NCBI RefSeq assembly: GCF_921293095.1
Contig: NC_060246.1
Coordinates: 139,376,198-139,440,197 of the forward strand
DNA length: 64,000 nucleotides
Direction: 5' to 3'
Origin: Ischnura elegans
Taxonomy: Eukaryota; Arthropoda; Insecta; Odonata; Coenagrionidae
The number at the start of each line of letters is the position of its first letter. Position 1 is the stretch's first letter. The translations under genes and the position numbers were made by a program. This document shows, one piece after another, positions 25,447 to 34,900 of the stretch. Under the pieces are notes generated by a model. That model was not told the origin of the DNA. It was given only the letters and a program-made list of their open reading frames with translations, and did not search any database.

Positions 25447-25611
25447 AAGAGATATGAACATAAGAAAGTGAATATAAACAAGAAATATGAACATAAGAAA
25501 GTGAATATAAACAAGAAATATGAGCATAAGAAAGTGAATATAAACAAGAAATATGAGCATAAGAAAGTGAATATAAACAAGAAATATGAACATAAGAAAG
25601 TGAATATAAAC
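25447..25611. repeat. Minisatellite, five 33-bp units
   Basis: Five tandem units of 33 bp (beginning AAGAAATATGA on the plus strand) differ at only one or two positions. They lie just downstream of the LINE stop codon, inside its 3' UTR. Because 33 is a multiple of three, both strands stay open across the array, which creates misleading open frames. Confidence 0.9.
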
Positions 25612-25620
25612 AAAAGAAAT

Positions 25621-26919
25621 TTAACTTGGGGATAAGGAGGCATTCTTCAGAAACCCATATGTGCTGTGTTTGAACCTATTGACATTTGTACTGCTTCTTA
25701 TTTGGGCTGGGAGAGAGTTCCATATTTGTGAGGCGGTTACTATGAATGATTTGTTCATATGTAGCGTGTGATGTTTTGGAATATGGAGGTCAATGTTATG
25801 ATTTCGGGTAGGTATATCATGTACCTCAGATTTTCTAATGAATTTCTCATACAAGTATGGCGGGTAACCGGTCGTTAAGATACTGAAGGCTAGAGTTATT
25901 ATGTGAAGGGTGCGACGCTCTTTATACTTAAGCCAGTTGAGGTGATTGTAATAGTTACTGATATGGTCCCATTTTTTTAAATCGTAAATAAACCTTACAG
26001 CTGAATTCATGGCCAATTGGAGTTTATTATTGTTTGCGTCGTCTTGGTTAGTGAATAAGGCTGTGCAATAATCCAAGTGAGGGAAGACTAGTATTTTAAC
26101 TAATGAAATTCGTATGTCGGGTGTAAGTATTTCTCTGGCTCTGACAAGTTGATGTAGTGATCCCAAAATTTTACGCCTCGCATAGTTTGTTTGAGGCTTC
26201 CAACTAAGGGTTCGATCGAATATGACTCCAAGGTTTTTTACTGTTTCCTCATAAGGTATATTGTGGCTACCGAGTCTTATTTTAGGTAGATTTTCATGGT
26301 CTAATTGGGAAAAGAAATAATTGCTCCCTATAATTATTGCTGTTGTTTTCTTGTCATTGAGAACCAAATGATTAGCCTGCGCCCAACTGTTAATTCTCTC
26401 GATGTTCTCATTGATAAGTGCGATTGAATTAATAATATTGGACGGCGATGAATGACGATAAATTTGAAAATCGTCGGCGTAAAGGTGGTAGTCACAATGC
26501 ATGAGGACATCAGGGAGGTCGTTTATAAAGAGAGAAAAAAGAAGTGGGCTAAGAACTGAGCCTTGTACCATCCCCACGGGATTAGGGATCCAGTTTGACT
26601 GTAGGTTACTACTGACCACCACTGCTTGAGTGCGACCGCTGAGGTAAGATCTAAACCAGTCAACAGCACTCTTTGAGAAATTTAGGGTACTCAGCTTGCG
26701 GAGGAGCAATTCATGGCAAACGGAGTCGAAAGCCTTGGTGAAATCGAATAATACTAAGATCGTCACCTGGCGTTTGTCCATTGCCTCACGAATGTCCTCG
26801 GTAATTTTTAAGAGTGCAGTTTGAGTGCTATGTCGACCACGGAAGCCAGACATGTTGACATGTTCACGGAAGACAGACTTATAAAAGGTGGAGTTCGAAT
26901 AATGGTCAATTAGTGTAAT
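25621..26919 (-). CDS. LINE reverse transcriptase, C-terminal part
   Basis: The frame has 410 codons from the first ATG (26853) and stays open upstream to about 26919 with LINE-like residues. Residues numbered from that ATG: the opening SGFRGRHST is the typical pre-motif segment; motif A is LFDFTKAFDS (about 35-44); motif B is MVQGSVLSPLLFSLFIND (about 94-111); the catalytic YADD box follows (about 125-128). Beyond it are the thumb region and a C-terminal segment with the pattern Y.LNWLKYKERR and IWNSLPAQIR. This is usual for CR1/Jockey-related LINEs. The endonuclease and the first frame are missing. The frame itself has no stop or frameshift, so the insertion seems fairly recent, though it cannot move by itself. 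Confidence 0.85.
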   Translation of the reverse strand: MTLIDHYSNSTFYKSVFREHVNMSGFRGRHSTQTALLKITEDIREAMDKRQVTILVLFDFTKAFDSVCHELLLRKLSTLNFSKSAVDWFRSYLSGRTQAVVVSSNLQSNWIPNPVGMVQGSVLSPLLFSLFINDLPDVLMHCDYHLYADDFQIYRHSSPSNIINSIALINENIERINSWAQANHLVLNDKKTTAIIIGSNYFFSQLDHENLPKIRLGSHNIPYEETVKNLGVIFDRTLSWKPQTNYARRKILGSLHQLVRAREILTPDIRISLVKILVFPHLDYCTALFTNQDDANNNKLQLAMNSAVRFIYDLKKWDHISNYYNHLNWLKYKERRTLHIITLAFSILTTGYPPYLYEKFIRKSEVHDIPTRNHNIDLHIPKHHTLHMNKSFIVTASQIWNSLPAQIRSSTNVNRFKHSTYGFLKNASLSPS

Positions 26920-26925
26920 TTAAAA

Positions 26926-28709
26926 ACCTTCGTAGGTAATTCGAGGTTTGCAAATATGATAGTTCGTATACTATTACTTTCAAATTTTCCATTTTGTCGA
27001 AATGTGGACGTGTGTAAAGGAAGTTGAAATAGAAAAAGGAATGTTTGAAATAAATTTTGGCTAATTAAATCAAAATTATGCTTGCATTTATGCTCGCTAA
27101 AAAAACTTATAATATTGGGTGACACAAAGGTGGAGTAATAGTGGGTGGAATGTGGGAGAGGCTGAGGTCGACCTTATGTGGAAGAGGCTGAGGGATCCCT
27201 TAAGCCCCTTTGGCCTGGACTATGTTATTGACACCAATTTATGTCTTAGCAAATGCATTTGCTCACAATGTTATCATTCTCATCGTCAAATAATATCTCC
27301 GGCGGTTACTCTAAATTTTTCCTGTCACTTGGTTAGGAAAGATAATCCCAACCTCTGATAAATATTTCTCTTAATTTTTTTTCATTTCGAGACGCTTTCA
27401 ATTCACTTTTACGTTTCCAGACTACTTTAACCTTTTCCTACCGATATGATATAAATGATTCCACATGAGGCGTGCGAAGTGCTTTTGATTCCGATAGCTT
27501 GGGCTTGGCGCACATGAGAGCCGGCAAAATGGCATAGGTTCTAAAATTTACGTCCAATGCTTCTCACCACTACCGGTACAACGGCAGTGTACAGTAAAAA
27601 GTTCGAAATCCGTTTTCAAATGAGAGTGACACTTTAAATTTACAAGGCTTGGTTACAGAACTTGCTTTTAGCGGCGATTGGTTGAACAATGTTGACTATA
27701 TTGGTTGAAAGTTTTTGGGAAAAATTGGATTTTGGAGGTTTAAAAGGCCGAGGTGTTATGCTAGGTGGGGCAGCGGGTATAAAAATTGTAGCCAGTAGGC
27801 ATTCAAATACATAGAGTACTATTTTGCCCTACTGTGTTAATAGAAAGTGGGGAAATGCCGTGGACCGCTGCGGAGTTTGCTAAAAAATGTTCCATATGTT
27901 GAGTCTGCCTAAATCGCCAAAAATATGGATTGATATTAAGTTCTAAGATATTTGTCATAGTTCGAGGAATAAATGATCAAAAAATTCGTTGCATATGAAG
28001 TCTTATGCATTATGCGCCAATTGAAATTCCGATTTTTCCAGGCTACCAACCGAGATATTACTTTTATAAGAACATGCGGTTTTTTATGCCATAAGAAAAA
28101 GGTTTCCGAATTAATATTGATTTTAAGCCTCTCTAAATTCTCTTATAGTTAAGGAATATAAGTAACTAGCTGAGGAACCCATTGATTCTCAATGGAGGAG
28201 AAAAGAGGAGGTGGTGAAATTATGAACATTTCATCGTTCCAACAAGTAACGCCCAAATCAGTTGATTTTATTCGAAATTATGAAGGATAATAATTTTGTC
28301 AAAAAGAAAATTATATTACTCGGCCTTGTTTGATGCCGATTTTAAGATAAAAATCTCATTACTCTATGGGGAAATCGTGGCTCAAAACTCAAAAACAATA
28401 ATTCTCGTTATATATAGAGGATACTCGAATGAAAAAATAAGAAACTTGGTTCTTTCATCTTTTCTAACGGCTAAATTTACAATACAATGTCTCAATTGCA
28501 AGTACTTAAAATGAGAAAATTAAGAAGCCTTTGCATCGATTCCTAAGCTTTTCGTATGTGATAGCTCTTTTGGGCCTTTCTAAAATATACGTTTGACATT
28601 TTTTCTGGGTTTGCGTCATCAAGACAATTAATTTGAGGGTAATATGATGACTGTCCGCTATCTAGTAGTCGGCGTACATCTTGAATATCCATATATTTTT
28701 GCGTGAACG
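26926..28709. other. Intergenic sequence, no gene seen
   Basis: AT-rich. A short phrase (TGGGAGAGGCTGAGG / TGGAAGAGGCTGAGG) is repeated at about 27151 and 27179. No gene or terminal-repeat element was recognised. Confidence 0.5.
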
Positions 28710-28720
28710 TTCTGTTTTAT

Positions 28721-29188
28721 GTGGATGAATGTTTCGCGGGATTCCCACCAGACACGTCGGCTCCAATAGAACAACCTGATTTTTGGTCGGGACGTTTCAA
28801 TGGCCAACACTGCCATCGTCCTCAGGGCATTGAGTGCTCGGTCAAGATTTGCTTGCCTTTATATATATCTTCTGGCCGTGGCTAGGGTCATTTCTGATTG
28901 GCCGTCGTCGATCTGGTCGTTTTTGTTTTTCGTGACGCCTTAATGATATTGAGCATGGGTTTACACGCTTGGCTGATTGTGTATCCTGTGTCGCGGTTGA
29001 AGTTTTTCTCTACTAACCTTATCTCAATAGTGTACCTTGTTTTCTCCTCCAGAGACGGAAGGAAAGGAAGCTAGCTCCTTAGGAAGCTAGCCATCGAAAC
29101 GTTGGCTCCGATAGAGCAGCTCATTTGGTGGGAATCCCGCGAAACGTTCATCCACATCGTTCGCCAATAAAGCACCAAGTGTTATATT
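28721..29188. mobile_element. 468-bp inverted Penelope-type terminus pair
   Basis: Outer arms 28721-28750 and 29126-29155 are inverted copies matching at 29 of 30 positions. Each arm is the distal part of an outward-facing terminal unit that also contains GAAACGT farther in. A 33-nt extension (29156-29188), containing AATAAAG, is present only on the right. The unit is bracketed by an 11-bp duplication with one mismatch: TTCTGTTTTAT (28710-28720) and TTCTGCTTTAT (29189-29199). This is the same plan as the units at 17802 and 42035. Only short, uninformative open frames occur inside. Confidence 0.6.
28785..28828 (-). ncRNA. Hammerhead-like motif, stem I not formed
   Basis: On the minus strand: CTGAGGA core (all invariant positions present), one unpaired C, stem II (ATGGC ... 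GCCAT closed by a G-T pair), GAAA, C, then the GTC triplet with an ACGT stem III. The segments flanking the core do not pair as stem I in this copy. It is therefore either degenerate or would need another partner. Confidence 0.4.
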
Positions 29189-29199
29189 TTCTGCTTTAT

Positions 29200-31559
29200 A
29201 TTTAGTATTATTTTTAAGCCCATAAATCACACCGGTTACCCTTTATGAACCATCAAAAAGAGAGATTTTAACGCCTGAATTTTCGCTCTTTCACGATACT
29301 CCGGTTTTATAGCGGAGAAGATACTCGTGATAGACTTCTAGAGGTTTGCAGCTATGAAAACGATAGTCCCGATGAAATTAACATTTTTAGTGGTCGACCG
29401 CTAACTGTAAAATTACTTTATGGAAGATATTTCATAATACCATTCTTATTATTTCCTTTCACTTTAATCATAGGCCGTTCAGCTCATGACCGCTTCTTAT
29501 GCCCCTTTCTCAGTTATTCCCTTTCTGAATCCCTCACATTTCCTTGAACGAAAGAAATAAGTCATTTCCGTTATTCATGATTCGTATTTTCAACATTGAC
29601 GGGGAATCAGTATTTTTCTATTTCTTGAAAGTTAGCGAATCTAGACGATTACTTTTTTATAATTTTTTGTCGTTTTTCCGATATGATTGAAAATTGAAAT
29701 TTTTAAGTTTTCCACAATTTATATCTATATGACCCTTTAATTCATATTGGCGGTCATGCGAAAGAGTGGTATATCATATGGAACTCTTGTTTGCGGGATG
29801 AACTCGCAGTTTTTCGAGGATATTTCCAATAATACTCCCCATTTAATAAAAAAATCTCTCAATGTCTTATTCCACACGCCTTGGTTTTTCATTTGCATTC
29901 CGACTCCGCCAGGCAGCTGTCCTTCATGTCCCGGCAATTTATAAAAAAACTTCAATTGTATCATTGTTCCTCAGACGGTTGAAGCAGCCCAGACTGGTAT
30001 GACATCCTGGAAATTGCAGCGCTCACTTTCTTTATTATCAACGGTATGCAACTGGTAATGAATTGCACGAATACCAAACAAATAACAATCATTTTGCAGA
30101 TCTTTAGACATTTGAATTAATTATTTTCGTGATTCACCTTGCAAATATAAAGAAGCATAAGGAAACCTTATGGTCGGTATGTTTCCCAATAAAGTAACTA
30201 ATCAAATGCTTCAAATTACCTCATAAAATTCTCTATCGAATCTTTATAACCCATCCGCTTTTTCGAAGCGGCTCTTAGAGTACAGATATCACTCCATAAG
30301 TACTACTGATGAGATTCACATATTCTTTCATGGGTCATACTTAAACTTAAAATTTCTATTTATGTTTCAAATGTGAATGTTTTTCTAGTGCAGGATTCCA
30401 AGGCGTCCCCTAATATTTTTTTAACAGCCAATACCCAGAGTATTATGATTTTTAGGTAGTTTTTCAGTTTCCGTTAGATTTTATTAACTCAATCTCGCAA
30501 AATATGAAAATTTTAGGCTTCATATTATACCATTACTTTATTCCCTCCGTGGATTTAATTGAAAAATATGCACGAAACTTGCACGAAACTCGACGCGGCA
30601 AGCGTGTATGCTTTCCCTTGGGATATCAAAACTATTATGTCTATTCAAAAAACAACAAATTTTAACGACGGAAATGGGATTTGAAAAGAGCAATTTAGTA
30701 CTTGGGTCCACCTACAGATTTATCATAGGTGTTTCTAAAATTAAAGAGTAAACAAATTTCATAACAAGAGCGCAGAGAGAAAGGCTTTGCGCTGGAGTAT
30801 CGTAAAGGGGGAAATACACGCGAGAAAGGAGATCGGAGTAGATAGGAGGAAATATTAAGTTTTTTTCAAGCTCGTCTGCCACAGGAAGCCACCTTACTGA
30901 CAGACGTATCTATCCTCAGGATCGAGAGACCGGCCGCACTAACAATTTTTCGTGTCTTTTTAAAAATCTTTTTAGTATTCATTGCCACAATAAATATTAT
31001 TGAATTTATCTCTGACAAAACTTATGTTTGCGGTTATTTTCATATTAAAATAAATAAAAAGAGGAATGGAACGGCCCAAAAAAGTTTCTTTTTGCATCAT
31101 GCCTATTATTCGCCATGGAGAGATGATAAATAACTTTAGATGGCACCTGATGTTGCCAAAAGAACAAGTTTATGGAGAGTTTTTTTTTATTGATGGTCAC
31201 TAACTTCCAAAGGAAGCTTATTTATAAAATACTGCAGCTACTATTTAATAATACCATTATAAATATTATTTTATGATAAATCTTATTATAAATATGAATT
31301 ATACTGCATAAATTGTAATTTATTTAAAAAAATAATAATTAAAGAACAACTTCGATGCATTCTTCGTTGGAATCTCATTATAATAATTCATCGATCGGAA
31401 GGCCATTCTATCTTGTCAGGAGGGGCTTGGCTATTCCACTACATTTTAATAATAATAGCCGATTTCAAATCGAGCCGATCTAATCCATTCTGGAGCAACT
31501 GCGAGTAGCCGTCGTCACTAACCCTCTTCCGTTGTTCCTCAGCGGGACCGGGAGTCGCC
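29200..31559. other. Intergenic and dimm upstream region
   Basis: No coding signal. Short open frames at 29737-29964 have no recognised motif. The last few hundred bases before 31560 should contain the dimm promoter and 5' UTR. I see no clear TATA box or initiator that would fix a transcription start. Confidence 0.4.
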
Positions 31560-31998
31560 ATGTCGCCGAACCCAGCGGGCAGCAGCGAGGCGAAGGTAGT
31601 GGGAGGAGGGGACTTGCCCGCGGGAGACGCCCAACTTCCGTCGCCTTGGCCGGAAGAGGAGGAGGAGGACGAGGAGATTGAGGTGGACCTGGAGGAGGAG
31701 GAGGAGGAGGAGGAGGAAGAAGAAGAAGAAGGAGACGAGGGAGACGAAGAAGAGGAGGAGGAAGAAGAGGAGGAATGCGGTGGAGAGGCGGAGCTGGCGA
31801 TGATGCAGCGACGGAGGATGGCTCGCGGCGGCGCGGCGGAGGCGGAGAAGGGCGGCGGGGGCAAGGAGGACGCGGAGTGGGGCCGGAGGAGCGTGGACAG
31901 CGGGCGGGGGGCGAGCAGCGAGGGGGGCGGTGGAGAGGCGAGTCCTGAAGGCGCCGGGGGCTCCAAGAGGAGATCCCCGAAGAAAGTGCGCCGGCAAG
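31560..31998 (+). CDS. dimm: dimm coding exon 1
   Basis: It starts at ATG 31560 and ends at donor CAAG|GTTAGT with phase 1. It encodes 146 residues dominated by a poly-Glu/Asp tract and a basic C-terminal stretch ([11 protein letters not shown]). The join to exon 2 keeps the frame. Antisense frames over it (31439-31966, 31539-32075) are by-products of the GAG repeat. Confidence 0.72.
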
Positions 31999-34900
31999 GT
32001 TAGTATGGGCAGGGGGATGGCTGAGGGCCCCGACGGCAAATTTCCCTTAACCCCCAATTCAACCCAGTGGGCCAACTGTATAAATATCTAATATATATAG
32101 ATCAACTAAGGAAAAATCTGTGTATCTGAAGTATTTCTAATCATGGAATATTCTTTCATTTCTGTTGGAACAGCAACGCTTATGGTTGACCGCGCCTTCT
32201 TATTGACGGCCAGTGGCGTAGCCAGGAATTACGTTAAGGGGGGAGGGGTCCAAAATCAGGGGGAAATTTTTTTGAAAAACAGGGCACTAAGTAGAGGGTT
32301 TTTAACTAATTTTAACGCTTTTCATAATCAAAAAAACTTCATTTGTTAAAAAAATATTTTGTAAATTCATGATTTTTCAATATTTTGTTATCTTTTATGG
32401 AGAAAAATAAATGTGTTTGTGTATTTCGGGGAGGGTCCGGACCCCCCCCCCTGGCTACGCCACTGATGACGGCGCGAATTTTTCCCATCCCAATCCTTCC
32501 GTCCCCATCCCAACCCTAAAGCGTTGTCGAGCTCCTTACCGCGGCGGCGCGGTGCTTCATCCCTTTTATTTCCTTCCTCTCCTTCCCTCTTCTGAGGAGT
32601 GCGGGAATAAAAGTCTCTGACTTGGTTCCCGGCCCTTAGGAGTGTAAGCTCGCGAGCCCGCCCAGGGGACTCGGTCCTACTGCATAAGTATCATAGGCGT
32701 CACAAGGCTCAAGCGTCAATTTTGGGCCGTAGAATTCCCATGTTTTCTCGTCAGTTTATTTCATGGCTGCGTCAATACTTCAAAAGTTTTTGACCTTTAT
32801 ATAATTGACCCGCAGAAAACATATTTCTGATCATGGGTGCACTTCCCCCTCTCAATGATGATCCTCCCCTTAATTAAGACGGTACTCTCCCTTATTCGCT
32901 ACTTATTGAGGACCCAATTTGATACCGGGTCCCACCAAATACCCGGTTTACTGTGCTGCACTTGTCATTCTAACATTGCGTTACATGCATAAATAATGTT
33001 GAACGGGTAAAAATATTTTGTTAGAGTGAAAATTTCTACGCGTTTTTATTTAATTGTAAGAATAAAAGTCTTTGGAAAATCCATAGGGATAAATAGAATA
33101 ATTTTTAAAAGTAACAAATGCATTGTGTATTTCAAAATTTAATTTTTTCCCTAGGTTTCAGGGAATACTTGATACGTAATTTTTATTAGAAATTTATCGT
33201 GGGTGTAAATATATATTCATACTTGAATGAAGGCGAGCTTTTGAAAATGCTTCAACCCGTCCAGATGTTTCGACCCCAGATGGTAAATGAACCTAATGTA
33301 TGTAGTAGTAAAATTTGCTCTGATTCTTGGCTTCTGATCACCAAAGTATTTATACTAACTTCTCAATCAATCAACCTTTATGAATGAAAATATGATAAGG
33401 TGCTCATGGCTATGGTTTCTATTAGAGGCTATTGCAACCGCAGTGATTACTAAATTTAAATTCATCGCACTTTTAAGATGCATTAATTTCAATCCCGAGT
33501 ATTTCAGAGCTATTACACTACTCAAGGAACTGATTTAGCGTTCATTAGTGGATACCTACTTAATTATTCCTATTGACCATGGACAAACAATTTTACCCAC
33601 AAAAAGTGCATGAAAACTCCAGGTACGGAATCAGAACTCACTCTGAACTAGTATGGTAAAAGGCATTGGATCGGGAGAACCAATGCTCGCCGGTGGCTTA
33701 AAAAATGCATTCCTGCCTTATAAGGATGCGGAAATAAATTATAAAACTACTTGAAGTGCAGCAAAAAAGATGAACCTAGTCGAGCTTCAGTCGCTAATGC
33801 AGTCCCTAAGGAGAGATTTGGAAGTAATCGAACGTCAGGGTTTAAAAGCGGTTTGCGCACATACTAAAGTGGAGTTTTAAACGTGTCTGCATAAATTTTT
33901 AAATATCCTCACTGAAGGGGAGCGTGGTAGCTTAATGAAGGGTTCTCCAAAAGGCTGTTTTGTCTGAGGCTTCAATAGCCCCTTTTTAGTCTCATGGATT
34001 TTATCCATCCCTATTGTTTCGAATCAATCTTCCAAAAATTCCAGTCAAGTTTTATTTTGAATTTGAGTTTCAGCTTGCGCCAATTCCATGAAACCAATGT
34101 CCACAGATGCACTCTTGATATTTGTGGAAAAAAGTTATTTTTTTCGCTCTTATTTACCATAGGTCTTTCATTCCCAAAGGGTCACATGGGACTGACTCAA
34201 GAACTTACTTGTAATGCATGTAATTCTGAGCGGTTGCCCTTAAAATTTTACAGTAAATATCTTCAGGTTTTATTTCCTCGAAGTCTATATTTAATATTTA
34301 GTTTAAGTCTTGTGTATAGAATATTTTTAATGTTAATCAACGGACTACTACTATTTTGAACCATGAGCTTTAAATTATTAATCGACCTGTCAACTGAAAT
34401 CAATAGATTAGGCCTTCATTTGGTGAAAATTCATGATGAATGAAAATAAACAACCTTTGAAAATCTTCACAGATTTTTTTATTTGGACCGTAGCACCAAA
34501 TAAAAAGTTCTTTGCGGCGAAACGCATCGTACCAAATAAAAAAATTCTGTGGAAAGTCACGAGGGTTATTTCATCTTCATTCGATCTGTCATCTAACGGA
34601 TTGGTCGCTGATCTAGAAGCTTGCACTAAAATTTGGGATTCTCATCCCTCCTGGACAGAATTTTACGAGAGTTCCGGGAGCGAGGGGCCATCCCGGAAGC
34701 TTTCCCGGCCCCGGAGGAGGAGCGCGGCGGCGAGCGCGGGCGGGAGTGGCGGCGGGGGGCGGGCGTCGCCCGTGAGGGAAGCGAGGGGAGGCGGAGGGTC
34801 CAACGGCCGACGGCGACGCTCCGGGCTCTCTGCGCGGGAGAGAAACCTTCGCCGCCTCGAGAGCAACGAGAGGGAGCGCATGAGGATGCACAGCCTCAAC

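Larger units (their letters stand above)
25175..26925 (-). mobile_element. 5'-truncated LINE (Jockey/CR1-like group)
   Basis: The element reads on the minus strand. It consists of the C-terminal reverse-transcriptase part of the second frame, then a 3' UTR that includes a 33-bp minisatellite, then a tail of ATT repeats at about 25170-25185. Coding similarity continues upstream of the listed start codon to about 26919, where the sequence changes abruptly. That is the 5' truncation expected from target-primed reverse transcription. No target duplication was resolved. Confidence 0.75.

Noticed and set aside
25447..25611. Possible CRISPR-like array
   Set aside because: Units are contiguous with no spacers, inside a LINE 3' UTR in eukaryotic DNA.
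25326..25643. 105-codon repetitive frame antisense to the minisatellite
   Set aside because: Arises solely because the 33-bp unit keeps all frames open; hydrophobic FIFTFLCSYFL repeats are not a membrane protein.
31439..32075. Two antisense frames of 175 and 178 codons over dimm exon 1
   Set aside because: They read the complement of the GAG repeat as poly-Ser or poly-Leu; by-products of low complexity.
33773..33880. Small open frame beginning [15 protein letters not shown]
   Set aside because: Amphipathic-looking but very short, with no support from neighbours or conservation visible here.
34180..34240. LINE C-terminal cysteine motif in dimm intron 1
   Set aside because: Only about 17 residues with partial similarity; too short to support a call.
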